From: Nematostella vectensis
Taxonomy: Eukaryota > Cnidaria > Anthozoa > Actiniaria > Edwardsiidae
DNA length: 64,000 bases
Direction: 5' to 3'
NCBI RefSeq assembly: GCF_932526225.1
Contig: NC_064046.1
Coordinates: 6,249,306 to 6,313,305 of the forward strand
In this document: positions 31,826 through 44,127 of the stretch, in pieces
Position numbering within the stretch: the first letter of the stretch is position 1
Layout: every line of letters begins with the position of its first letter
Notes under the pieces: generated by a model
The model's database searches: none
What the model saw: only the letters and a program-made list of their open reading frames with translations
What the model was told of the DNA's origin: nothing
Made by a program: the position numbers and the translations under genes

Positions 31826-32512
31826 CGAAATGGCGACTAAATAACTAAATACAAGCACAGAGCAAAGGAAAAAGTTCTTGTCGATTTTGCGATGATTATT
31901 TATTTTGCCTCAAATTTTGTGACTTAAGGATAAAGTCAACTAGAGGAGATCTACTAACATTCATTCACGCCAAGATTTATCTGGTTTTAGCTAGTAAATT
32001 TAAGCAAGTAACAGTTCACATTAAAAAGCGAACACAACCACAAGAAAGCGACAAAAAAAAAACAATGCAAGGTGAGTTTCGGACGACGATTTGTATTGTC
32101 TATTGAGGATATGACAGTTATTAGGCTTTTTGTTGTCCTTTTGTATGCTTTGAGAATGCGAGTACTTAGTAATCAAATTATTTGAGCATAACAGCTTTTG
32201 TTTTGACATTCTTCTTTTCTATATTCTTGATTGTGTTGAATAAAATACAATACACCAAAAACTGGAATTCGACTGGAATTCAAATTTTCGTCTTTAATAA
32301 GACTTCTTCAGGGCAGATTGATTGTGTTGAGATATTTCATAAAGGCTAACCAATATCTTGTTGCATTTGTCAAATACTGCTAAAGAAGACCGTTCTTGTC
32401 TTTATATCCTGTGCTCTTAGTCCTAAGAAGATACATATCCTTAGAAGATACAGCAGCTTTTTCAACTTACAAGAGAAATTTTCCTTACCGAGGATAAAAA
32501 CAAAACAAAATT
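31826..32512. other. Spacer with small repeat pieces
   Basis: The segment 32,020-32,110 is an inverted match to 37,545-37,640 (GACGACGATTTGTATTG and complement). The rest has no recognised gene. Confidence 0.5.
32244..32317 (-). repeat. Single arm of the hammerhead-like foldback repeat
   Basis: On the minus strand this reads TCTGCCCTGAAGAAGTC, then TTATTAAA, then GACGAAAATTTG. It is the same core as at 63,808-63,849, but without the GGCAGA that could close the outer stem. Confidence 0.65.
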
Positions 32513-34325
32513 CAACCCCTGTTGCCAATATGTATTGTTATTGTCTGCATCTTACATCTCATGTGTTTATTATTATGTTTTCAAATATTTGTGGAAATTA
32601 GTCAGATTATAAATGTCTTGATGAAAAGATTGTTTTGAAAGAAATGTTACTCTTTTATGAACCAGGGACTACCTGAGGGCCAAGATGAATGCTAAAGACT
32701 GGAAGACATGAGAATTGAAAACCATGTCTTGAAAGACATGTTTGAAAGACATGTCTGAAAGACAGTAGGGAGTTCTTATTCACTAGTCATTTGATACCCC
32801 CACACACATGGTCCCAGGAAAGGGTGGGGGATTAGACTTTAATAAAAGCCTGTTTCCAAGTTAAGAGTCAAAAACAGTCAATACCACCACCCCTCTTGAT
32901 ATATTCTGGTTAAAAAGTAATCTAAAACCCCACATTAACCCCTGACTTCCCCAGGACCATAAGGGAGGGGGCTCAAATGACTAGGGCATTACTATGTGAT
33001 TCAGCAGTACACACTCAATAGGTTTTTTTTTAGAACAAGATACTTATATTATATAAAACTAAAAACATAATTTTGCTTTTTAAATAATAAATCTGTAACG
33101 AAAACAGTTTTCTATTAACCTAAAGATAATGGGAAAGGGGATATTTTAGGAAAGTACTGAATATAATTATCACATTATTGTTATTATATTTTCTTTTCAA
33201 ACATTTAAAGAAGAGTCATATTTCTTCCTTTCCTTCTCCATGTTGACTATTTTTATGCAATTGATGCTCTTTGCTATTTCCCCTCTACACCAAAAATAAA
33301 TTAATAAACAGATTTGATTTTTAAATTAGAAATTTTCATTTAGTACTTTCACTTATATCTTCTTTTTAGGATTTCCTTTCCTTTTCCATTACATTTATTT
33401 TGAAGTTTAGATTTATTTCATTGGAATGGTTGGATCCAGGGTTTCTAAAAACACCAAAATATAATGCATTACTGGATGTATATTTGTAGATATTAATTCC
33501 CATGGGGATGGAAAATCACCACTTAAAATGGTACATTAAAACTTCAGTATTGCATCTTATCTAAAATTGTGTCTGACACTATATTCTATCTTTGAAATCC
33601 TGTTTCATCCATTACTTGTTCTTTGCAAGGACAAAGCTTGTCAGAATGTAGCTTTACAAATGTACATTAATGGAACTTTTATTAAGGGAAGGGTTTTTTA
33701 GGGCAAGATACTCAAACTTTATAACACTAGCAACAACCTTGCTCTTTTTCAATAATAGAATTCTGTTCACATAGCTTGGATAGCATAGACATGGCCTGAC
33801 TTTAGAGGCCTGTGGTGATGAAAGGGTTAAGATAATGGGAAAGGGGAAATGTCAAGAAATGCTCAATCAAATTATTTTCATTACTGTTATATTTTTTTCA
33901 ACAAACCTTTCAAGTTGAGTAAATTCCCTTTATATCTCCTCCCCCGTCGACTATTTTTTAGTCAATTGATATTCTTTCCTTCCTCTCTACCCCAAACATA
34001 GATCAATGGAAGGGTTTGGTTTGAAATTAGACGTTAGCATTTTAGCACAGTCAGTAATGCCTTACATGTTTTTTTTTAGGATTTGCTTCCAAAATCAATC
34101 TGTTTTTTCTTCATTGCATTCATTTTGGAGTAGGCCACCAACAACAAGGCCACTATATGGTAAATGGTGGGTGCACCAATATGTAATGCATGAAAGGAGA
34201 TATATTTTTGGATTTTAATTTCCAGACATTTTTCTGAATATTCGGTCCAATGAAGGAGAGAATCGCCACTAAATCAATACATAAAAATTACAGTATGGCA
34301 TCTAAACAGTCTAAAAATAATATAT
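32513..34325 (-). repeat. Dispersed repeat R2, copy B (inverted)
   Basis: This matches copy A (about 25,490-27,170) in reverse orientation over most of its length, with moderate divergence. It meets copy D head to head at about 34,325. Confidence 0.75.
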
Positions 34326-36990
34326 AGAATTAGGCACTGCCTAAAGGCGGGGCCAGCATTTGGTACCTTTTTGTTTTGACTGATAGGGGTAATTTAGGGG
34401 GATCTAGGTGTCTTTAAAATGTTTTTTTTAATGAGATTAAAAAAGTCATTTTTTACTGCCAAGTCTTTATGAATACCTAGGAGGGGTGCGAACGCACCTC
34501 TCCCCCCCCCCCCCTCACACACACAACGGCCAAAGGAACACTTTCAGTTCTCAATAGACGTGCTATTATTTGTAGACAAAACTCACTCTGGTATGTAGCC
34601 AAATCCGACATTAAATCCCCCTGGAAATACTGCAAAGGCGAGATCAGATTTTTATTAGAGAACTCACCCCCCCCCCCCCCCCCCGAAATATAAGGTCCAC
34701 TTTTTTTGATTTCTCACCCCACCAAGAAAAATTCTCGGTATGGGTCTGTTGCATTGGCCCCTTCAAATGTATCAAGCAAGCACTCATTTAATAATATCAA
34801 ATATGCAGTATGAAATACTAAACCTTGGTAAGAAAAAGGCTGTCAAACTTTAGGTGTCTTAGTTGAGTCTAATGGTCAACTCTTATTTTCCCTTTTATTT
34901 AACTCCACTATCTATATTTTGTTTATTATCAAATTAGCATTCTAACAAGCTTTGACCTTGTGAAGAATATATCAAGGATGTAACAGTATTCCAAAGAATT
35001 AGATGCCATACTGTAGTTTTCACGTACTGCAACTGATTATTCAGAAGAATGTGTTGAAATTAAACTCCACAAATATACCTCCTGACATGCATTACATATT
35101 GGTGCACCCACCCTTTGGCCTGTTTTTTAGAAACTTTAGATCCACCCATACAGGCTATTAAAAAATGAATGCAATGGAGGCAAATCCTAAATTACTGAAA
35201 GTTTCTAATTACAAACCAAACCATGTTCATTGATCTATGTTGGGGGCAGAGAGGAATAAATATACAAATAAACAAAAAGTCAATGGGGAGCGAAGAAAAG
35301 GGAGAAATGTGACTCTATTTGAAAAAAATGTCTTACTCTATTCTAAAACATTTATAACAATAATGCAATAATAACTTGACTGAGCACTTTCCTAGTATTT
35401 TTCCCTTTCCCTTTAGGATTGATATAAAACTGTTTTCTTTACAAATTTATTAATGAAAAAGCACAAGTTTGTTGTTATCTTTATATAATTTAAGTACTTT
35501 GATCTAATAAAATCCTCTTCCCTTTATAGAACTTGTATCAAAGCTACATTCTGACCAGGATGCCCTTGCAAAGAAACAAATAATGAATGAAACAGCATTC
35601 CAAAGATATAATGATACAGTTATACATTTCAGGTGCCATATAGAAGTTTTGTCTATCACATACCGGTAATACTCCATCACCAAGGATAAAACAGTCATGC
35701 ATTACATATTCGTTTGGTGCACCCACCCTTTAGCATGGTGGCCTGCTGTTTTATAGAAATGGATCCGCACATGCTAATGCTACAATAATGCAATAAATAA
35801 CTTGAATAATAACTTTAATAACTTAAACAACTACAATAATTAACTTGAATAATAACTTTAATAACTTAAATAACTACAATAATGCAATAATAACTTGACT
35901 GAGCACTTTCCTAGTATTTTTCCCTTTCCCTTTAGGATTGATATAAAACTGTTTTCTTTACAAATTTATTAATGAAAAAGGACAAGTTTGTTGTTATCTT
36001 TATATAATTTAAGTACTTTGATCTAATAAAATCCTCTTCCCTTTATAGAACTTGTATCAAAGCTACATTCTGACCAGGATGCCCTTGCAAAGAAACAAAT
36101 AATGAATGAAACAGCATTCCAAAGATATAATGATACAGTTATACATTTCAGGTGCCATATAGAAGTTTTGTCTATCACATACTGGTAATACTCCATCACC
36201 AAGGATAAAACAGTCATGCATTACATATTCGTTTGGTGCACCCACCCTTTAGCATGGTGGCCTGCTGTTTTATAGAAATGGATCCACACATGCTAATGCT
36301 ACTCCAAAATTAAATGCAATGGAGAAGAACAAATTTACTTGGGAAGCAAATTCTAAAAAAAATCCTTGATATTAATGAAAGTAGTGCTAAATGAAAATGT
36401 CTTATTTCAAACATAACCTATTTAAATTTATTTAGGGTGCAGAGGGGAAACAGCAAATATTATCAATTGCGTACAAAAATAGTGAACAGAGATGGAAAAA
36501 AGAAAGAAATGGGACAATATCTATGATAACAAAATTAACAATAATGCAACAACACTCTCCTAACATTTCCCCTTTCCTCATTATCTTTAGGTTTATAGAT
36601 AAATGTTTTCTTTACAGATTTATCATCGACAGCAAGTATCTTGCTCTAAAAAACCTATTACACTTATATACTGTCGTATAAAAGTAAGAAATCCCCTACT
36701 ATATTATCTTAATATTTGCCTATATTATTATTATGCCTTCCAGCCTTTAGAATCAATCATGGCCCTCAGGTAGTGCTTGGTTGGTTTTACCTAAATAAAA
36801 GTGAAAACAATTAATTATTTTTTTCTTTCAAAACAATATTTTCATCATGCCATTTATAACCTTACTAATTTTCCACAACTATTTGAATAAAAAAAAATAA
36901 ACACATTAGAAAGTATGCAAGATGCAGACAATATAAAAGCAAAAACAATATAGGTAATAAGGGTTGCATTTTTTTTTTTTTTTTTCGAAG
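34326..36990 (+). repeat. Dispersed repeat R2, copy D
   Basis: This starts with the R2 border word (GGCACTGCCTAAAGGCGG) and follows copy A to about 36,990. It contains two poly-C runs (34,502-34,514 and 34,668-34,684) and an internal duplication listed separately. Confidence 0.7.
35357..36302 (+). repeat. Recent 519-bp-offset tandem duplication
   Basis: The 427-bp blocks 35,357-35,783 and 35,876-36,302 are almost identical (I count only a few differences). They are separated by 92 bp of short AATAACTT-type repeats. This is a recent local duplication inside R2 copy D. Confidence 0.9.
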
Positions 36991-37984
36991 AGAAAATTCT
37001 TCTGTAATTGTAAAATTAAAGTTGTTATGATAATGTTGAAAAAATTTTGCTGTATCTTTGAAAAGACTAAATATACAGAATATAAAGACAAGAAAGGTCT
37101 TCTTTAGCAATATATGACAGGATGATATTTGTCAGCCTTTATTAAACATCTCAAAACAGTCAATAAAGTATAGAGAGAACGAAGAATATCAAAGGATGTT
37201 GTTATGCTCAACATGTTTGATCACGACCACGAATTCTCAAAGCAAACTCTAGAAACAAATGTATAAATCCAACAAGCTAAGTTGCATTGATACAGTAACT
37301 AGACTACTACGTATTTCTGTCGTTAAATTCTTACTTACCGTGAGGAATTAACGCCTGAATTTACTTATAGAACTTGTAAGTATTTACGTATTTACATCAA
37401 AACAAGGATATATGACTTTGATATGGCATCTTGACGTCAAACTAAAGCTGGTACGGTGATTTAGTTTGATCGATTGGTTATGGGAAAAAAACGTACAAAC
37501 AAGCATTATAAAAGCGCAACAATAAAAGAAAAATTACTTTCATATTCTCAATACAAATCGTCGTCTAAAACTCACCTTGGCAGGTTTTTTTTTTTCGCTT
37601 TCTGTTGTGGTCGCTTTTGTTGTAAACTGTGAAGTTTTCGAATTTCTGCTAGCAAGGAACTCGTCGACACAAGCGAATTATTTTTATAGCTGAAAACAGA
37701 CATCAAGGCCCTTTCTTCTCAGGATCTCCTTACATAAATATAGAAGTGAATGAATATACAATGGTAGTGTAGATCCTCCATAGTCCTCCTCTATAGACCT
37801 CTTTTTAGCTGTTGCGACGGGCGGGATTCACGAACACTCAGGTAGATTTTACTGTAGACTCGTACTTCAGACAAAACGGTTCCTAAAAGACTTCAGTCCA
37901 TTTCAATCCGCATACTTTCTCATTAAATACTGCCTTTTTTTCTGTGAACATACGAGTTTTGAACTAACTCATAAAAGCGTAAGA
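36991..37984. other. AT-rich spacer
   Basis: No gene is seen. It includes a 20-base T run near 36,966 and the inverted match to 32,020-32,110. Confidence 0.5.
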
Positions 37985-38125
37985 CCGAGAGGGGCCTGAG
38001 AGTTGCGCGGCTGGATTACTGGCTGATTTGTGACACCACAGGGTGACCGCGCGAGGACAACAAAACCAAGTCGCATAGCTTACCATATTTCTATACCTAT
38101 GGAGCTCCGCGCTGGCTCCGCTATT
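37985..38125 (-). repeat. Short GC-rich repeat S, inverted copy
   Basis: This reverse-complement copy of 31,659-31,825 has a shortened GC-rich core (GCGGAGCTCCATAGG). Confidence 0.7.
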
Positions 38126-38129
38126 ATTT

Positions 38130-38490
38130 TAAATCTTTGGAATACTGTTACATCCATGACCTATTCTGCACAAGGGCAAAGCTTGTCGGAGTATTGTTTT
38201 GATTAAAAAAAAATATTTATAATGGAACTTCTATGATGGGACATATGAATTTACCATTAGACTCTTGACATCTTTGACAGCCATATTCACACCAGGAATT
38301 GTGTTTGTTAACTTTGATGTACTGCATAATTTAAATTATTGAATAAGGCCTGGATCCATTTGGTTGGTACAATAAATAAATCTCAGTAGAGAGCAGGATC
38401 CTAGATCCCCCAATAATACCTTTGATCAGTCAACACAGAAGGTGTTCAATGCTGGCTCCGCTTCTAGGCAGTGCCTAAATCTATATATTA
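38130..38490 (-). repeat. Dispersed repeat R2, copy C (short)
   Basis: This matches copy A 25,143-25,500 in inverted orientation, including the part shared with the hAT-like gene intron (3,355-3,510). Confidence 0.75.
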
Positions 38491-38717
38491 TGCATGCTTT
38501 TATACCTTCCTTGTCTTTTTTGTAATGATTATAAAACGTTTTATAGTTTCTGGTCAGCCAATTAGAGGTCACATTAGAAACGGCTTCAGTGGATAGTCAC
38601 TATAATACACATCCTCTCTATCCTCTCTTTTTTTTGGAAAGTTAAATTTGAACAAAGTATTCATAACAGATCATAAATAACAAGTATAAATTTGTGAGTT
38701 AAATGGAAATAGAAATT

Positions 38718-39408
<691 letters not shown>

Positions 39409-40480
39409 AAAATAGCCTGATCCTAGGAAACGCCGTGACACCTATATAGTACCAGAATATGGGGAAGTTGATTGCTCCTACTTATGAGCCCCTGAGTGAA
39501 CCAAAAAAATGACAATTTTCAAACGCATTCTCAGTTATCTCGAATTTTATTTGGGCGCTATCTCTGCTTTGAGGGTTGTATTTGTAAGATTTTTACACTG
39601 TAAAAGATAGGACAATCAGCCCCGTCTACTTTCGTGGAGCACACCTCGAGTCCACCCCCACCTCAAGAGATTATGCTTCTTACCTTTCTTGCCCATTTAC
39701 AAGATTATACATATATTTGTATTATATCCAAAGGTGGTGGGGAGAAAAATATTTACCTTTCTTGCGCATTTACAAGATTATACATATATTTTTATTATAT
39801 CCAAAGGTGGCGGGCATTAAAATTTTTTTTTCGTACATGTGTACATGTCACAACACAGGGCCCAAACAAATTGCAGATCTTAGGTTTCCCAGACAACTTT
39901 AAAAAGAAACGTCGATACACCGATGCTATTTTCGAGGAGGTTGTTTTTTGTTGCTATTTTAGACTACACACTTTAAAGAACATATGAACGTTGCTGGTTC
40001 ATTACTAGAGAGTTCTTTTTTACTCTCGTCGTATGACTCATTTAGAGCATCGTCTTCCGTTCTAAATGTGTATTGATAAATTTACAAACAAACTTGTCTG
40101 GGAGGGGATGTGTCGTTTTTTCCCCCCCTTTCTCCGCATGGTAAGTATTGTGGACTATCATTTACATGGAACAAATTAGTGGAGGGGTGGTGAGTTGGGG
40201 TTATATAAATAGATAACATAATTTGATTTTCTCGCTTAGGTATTTTTTTTTTATTTACGCATAAATTTTCACGTTCATCGTTTGTTTTCATTTGTCTGCT
40301 TGGGTTAAAAACTAAAACAGCCATGTACGTCATAACTACTCTGTTACAGTTGTTTTCTGTTATTGAATGCTGAAATGCAGTTCGCCACCTGACCCTTTCC
40401 ATGCTTTGATCATGATAAGTCATTCTATTTAACGCGAAGAACTAGTGGCGTCGAGAGGTAACTTAAAACAGTACTCATTC
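39409..40480. other. Spacer upstream of the GPCR gene
   Basis: This contains an R1-related piece (39,490-39,620) and a 57-bp tandem duplication (39,681-39,737 and 39,754-39,810, each beginning TACCTTTCTTGC). A 117-codon open frame spanning that duplication is probably spurious. Confidence 0.5.
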
Positions 40481-40489
40481 CTCTTTGCA

Positions 40490-40513
40490 GTGTGATGATT
40501 TGGACACCATAAG
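40490..40513 (+). promoter_or_regulatory. Possible 5' UTR exon end and donor of the GPCR gene
   Basis: TTGGACACCATAAG|GTGAGT near 40,513 is a good splice donor. The coding exon begins directly after TTTAAAG at 40,723, which could serve as acceptor. This leader intron is a weak inference. Confidence 0.3.
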
Positions 40514-40723
40514 GTGAGTTCGTATTGACGTGATTATTAGTCTATTAGTCTAGATATCGTCTAATCTTCAGGCTTACATTTCCAGAATTTTCGGGCTATT
40601 TTTTTCGATTTCCCTGACCAAATGTTTTTTTTCAAATTTTTAAAATCTCAAGAACAAAACTTTTTAACTATTTTCACAATTTCATATTACTAGACTAACT
40701 GAGCAACTTCCCTTAATTTAAAG

Positions 40724-41671
40724 ATGCCGATGGAGCCTCAACAACGCAACACAATTTTATACTTCATTCTCGCGGTAGTCACCACGCTTGGGAACGCTGT
40801 GGTGGTGTTAGCGGTCTACAGGGACCCGTACAAACAACTGAGGAAAAACCTTGCCTCGTACCTTATCGCGGGTCTAGCCGTCAGTAATCTCGTGCTTGTT
40901 GTTGGAGAAATCCTTCAAGCCGCGGGGAATATAATTTACGGTAAAAACGCTTATAACACACCCAGTGATAATGGTGGAACTTTAAATGGAAGTTTGTTAG
41001 GAGCAGACATAAGGGGGACCACGAACTACAGGCTGGAGATCGCATCGGATTTCACTTTGTACTTCGCCATGGCAACGTCAGTTTTGACCGTTCTTGTTCT
41101 TGCAACTGAAAGGCTCGTGGTGTTGAGGTTTGGGTACGAGCAACGGGTTACTAAAAAGCGTATCATTTTCTCCGTATCCATAGTTTGGTTCCTATCATTC
41201 GCACTCGCAGTCCCTCGGGCTGCATTTGAAGATGAATACAAATTTCGTGAACAATTCATCATCGTCTTTGCGCTTATAATTCTACTCATCATCTTCATCA
41301 ACCTTTGGATTTATGCCAATGTGAAGCGCGCATGCTCTATAACTGAACTACAGCCGCTTGCCCATGGCAGGCTCAATGCGTTACGCATAAGAAAACGGAA
41401 TCGCGCCGCTGCTCGAACGATAGCTTACATCTTAGTTGCTCTAGTGACGTTGTGGACACCTACCATCATAACCGAAATCTTTCTTTATTTTCCTGGTTAT
41501 GATTTAAAGAATGAATTAGTGGAATTCATATATCTTATAGGGTGCGTAAATGCCGCGGTCGACCCGGGGATTTATGCTTTTCGAACGCCAGTCTTCAGAC
41601 GAGCACTTTCTGGCTTGCTCAAAAAGACAGACGAGCTCGTCATGCAACAAGGGCGTTATGTAACTTTATAA
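40724..41671 (+). CDS. Class A (rhodopsin-like) G protein-coupled receptor, orphan
   Basis: The intact single-exon frame of 315 aa has seven hydrophobic segments: TM1 ILAVVTTLGNAVVVLAVY (with GN), TM2 SYLIAGLAVSNLVLVVGEIL, TM3 MATSVLTVLVLATERLVVLR, TM4 RIIFSVSIVWFLSFALAVP, TM5 FIIVFALIILLIIFINLWIY, TM6 AYILVALVTLWTPTIITEIF and TM7 IYLIGCVNAAVDPGIYAFR. Motifs are variant: ERL for DRY, LWTP for CWxP, DPGIY for NPxxY. A helix-8-like stretch (TPVFRRALSGLL) follows. The N-terminus before TM1 is only about 8-10 residues. There is no cysteine at the start of TM3 or in the second extracellular loop, so the usual disulfide is absent. The ligand is unknown. Many such intronless receptors exist in cnidarians. 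Confidence 0.85.
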   Translation: MPMEPQQRNTILYFILAVVTTLGNAVVVLAVYRDPYKQLRKNLASYLIAGLAVSNLVLVVGEILQAAGNIIYGKNAYNTPSDNGGTLNGSLLGADIRGTTNYRLEIASDFTLYFAMATSVLTVLVLATERLVVLRFGYEQRVTKKRIIFSVSIVWFLSFALAVPRAAFEDEYKFREQFIIVFALIILLIIFINLWIYANVKRACSITELQPLAHGRLNALRIRKRNRAAARTIAYILVALVTLWTPTIITEIFLYFPGYDLKNELVEFIYLIGCVNAAVDPGIYAFRTPVFRRALSGLLKKTDELVMQQGRYVTL

Positions 41672-41727
41672 CAAGACCTCTTTCACAGACGCCGGCGACG
41701 ATGCCCATATTAATATGCACCCAGAAG

Positions 41728-41957
41728 ACCCAGGAACTACCCTGGAAACCTACCCTACCCAGTAACTACCATTGAGACCCTACCCTACCCAGAAACTACC
41801 CTGGAAACCCTACCCTACCCAGGCATACTATCCTGGATACCCTACCCTACCCAGGAACTACCCTGGAAATCATATTCTACCCAGGAACTACCCTGTAAAC
41901 CCTACCCTACCCAGCCATACTACGCTTGAAACCATATTCTACCCAGGAACTACCATG
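41728..41957 (+). repeat. ~30-bp minisatellite after the GPCR
   Basis: About seven or eight imperfect units of CCTACCCTACCCAGGAACTA plus CCCTGGAAAC start some 55 bp after the GPCR stop codon. Higher-order alternation of CCTACCC and CATATTCTACCC units is visible. Confidence 0.85.
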
Positions 41958-42469
41958 GGACGTTTATTCAAACTAGATGATCGGGGAAGGGGGCGTCTTG
42001 GAAGTCAGAGTCGGTTATATTAGCTATTAAATTGCTATCAGGGAAAAGGGGAAATTGGAAGGCAATTAAAATGTATGTTACCAACATTCCTCTGTCGTTT
42101 TTTGAGAAGGGGAGCAAGGGAGGGAGGGAGGGGGTGTTTAATAGACATGGGGGAGTTTGTTAGAGAGGGGTGTTCAATACAAACTTGCAAGCTTATGGGC
42201 AGTTCATTAAATAGAAGGCGTTTATTGGAAAGCGGGCGTTCTTTTAGACCATTTACGGTAAACGCAAGAATAAAAATTAAACTTATTGGAATTTTTTTAA
42301 TTGTTGCTTTACAAAAAGATGCTGAAGGGGAATGAAAAGTATAAAAAGAGACACTTCATTCTAAAGTAAATTCAAACTGGATAAGCTGGATTATTACTTG
42401 CATATAAAAACGACAGATAAAATGGTCCCAACTTAGTTTTCTTTCGATCCTTTTCAGCAATCTTGATTT
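41958..42469. other. Spacer
   Basis: No recognised gene or repeat. There is a small GGGAGGGAGGGAGG run at about 42,115-42,132. Confidence 0.5.
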
Positions 42470-42983
42470 AGGTATTCTTTACTTGACGGAAGTAGGTATT
42501 CATTACTTGACGGTTGTGGTATTCTTTACTTGACGGTTGTGGTATTCTTTACTTGACGGTGGTAGGTATTCTTACTTGACGGTAGTAGGTGTTCTTACTT
42601 GACGGTAGTAGGTATTCTTACTTGACGGTAGTAGGTATTCTTTACTTGACGGTAGTAGATATTCTTACTTGACAGTAGTAGGTATTATTACTTGACGGTA
42701 GTAGGTATTCTTACTTGACGGTAGTAGGTATTCTTTACTTGACGGAAGTAGGTATTCTTACTTGACGGTAGTAGGTATTCTTACTTGACGGTAGTAGGTA
42801 TTCTTACTTGACGGTAGTAGGTATTCTTACTTGACGGTAGTAGGTATTCTTTACTTGACGGTAGTAGATATTCTTACTTGACGGTAGTAGGTATTCTTTA
42901 CTTGACGGTAGTAGATATTCTTACTTGACGGTAGTAGATATTCTTACTTGACGGTAGTAGGTATTCTTTACTTGACGTTTGTG
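42470..42983 (+). repeat. 23-24-bp minisatellite
   Basis: About 21 units of GGTATTCTTACTTGACGGTA plus GTA, with a TTCTT/TTCTTT length variant. Read on the minus strand (the sense of the neighbouring SLC7 gene), each unit contains CAA|GTAAGA, a 5'-splice-site-like word. Confidence 0.9.
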
Positions 42984-43080
42984 GTTGGGTATTGCAGATC
43001 AAACAATTGCTGTGTCTTGAACTCTAGTGAATCTGCAAAAGTTTCAAAGTAGAATGTAAGATTATCAAAGGGTTAGTGTT

Positions 43081-44127
43081 TGTATCAGTTGCGCATCTAG
43101 TTTGCATCGGTTGCGCATCTAGTTTCTATCATTTAATCATCTAGTTTGCATCAGTTGCGCATCTAACTTGCATCAGTTGCGCATCTAGTTTGCATCAGTT
43201 GCGCATCTAGTTTGCATCAGTTGCGCATCTAGTTTGCATCAGTTGCGCATCTAGTTTGCATCAGTTGCGCATCTAGTTTGCATCAGTTGCGCATCTAAGT
43301 TCTATCATTTAATCATCTAGTTTCCATCAGTTGCGCATCTAACTTGCAACAGTTGCGCATCTAGTTTGCATCAGTTGTGCATCTAAGTTCTATCATTTAA
43401 TCATCTAGTTTCCATCAGTTGCGCATCTAATTTGCATCATTTGCGCATCTAGTTTCCATCAGTTGCGCATCTAACTTGCAACAGTTGCGCATCTAGTTTG
43501 CATCAGTTGTGCATCTAAGTTCTATCATTTAATCATCTAGTTTCCATCAGTTGCGCATCTAACTTGCAACAGTTGCGCATCTAGTTTCCATCAGTTGCGC
43601 ATCTAACTTGCAACAGTTGCGCATCTAGTTTCCATCAGTTGCGCATCTAACTTGCATCAGTTGCACCTCTAGTTTGCATCAGTTGCGCATCTAGTTTGCA
43701 CCAGTTGCCCATCTAGTTTGCATCAGTTGCGCATCTAGTTTGCACCAGTTGCCCATCTAGTTTGCATCAGTTGCGCATCTAGTTTGCATCAGTTGCGCAT
43801 CTAGTTTGCATCAGTTGCGTATTTAGGTTGAATCAGCTGAGCATCTAGTTTCCACCAGTTGCTTATCTAATTTGCATTTGTAGGTGCGCATCTAGTTTGC
43901 ACTAGTTGCTCATCTAGTTTGCACCAGTTGCTCATCTAATTTGCATTTGTAGGTGCTCATCTAATTTGCACCAGTTGCTCATCTAATTTGCATTTGTAGG
44001 TGCTCATCTAATTTGCACCAGTTGCTCATCTAATTTGCATTTGTAGGTGCTCATCTAATTTGCATCAGGTGCCCCTATATTTGGCATCAGTCGCACATTT
44101 ACTGTTCATCCTTTCCGCATCTAGTTT
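43081..44127 (+). repeat. 22-bp minisatellite running into the SLC7 last exon
   Basis: About 45 units of GCATCAGTTGCGCATCTAGT plus TT, with variants GCACCAGTTGCTCATCTAA and TTGTAGGTGCTCATC towards the right. The last degenerate units overlap the final codons and stop of the SLC7-like gene (44,065 onward). Confidence 0.9.

Noticed and set aside
35504..36217. Two identical 64-aa minus-strand frames
   Set aside because: They are identical only because of the recent duplication, and they lie in non-coding repeat R2.
39634..39987. 117-codon open frame upstream of the GPCR
   Set aside because: It spans a 57-bp tandem duplication and low-complexity sequence, with no domain.
43081..44060. Possible CRISPR-like array of regularly spaced repeats
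   Set aside because: Units are contiguous 22-bp tandem repeats without unique spacers, in eukaryotic DNA.
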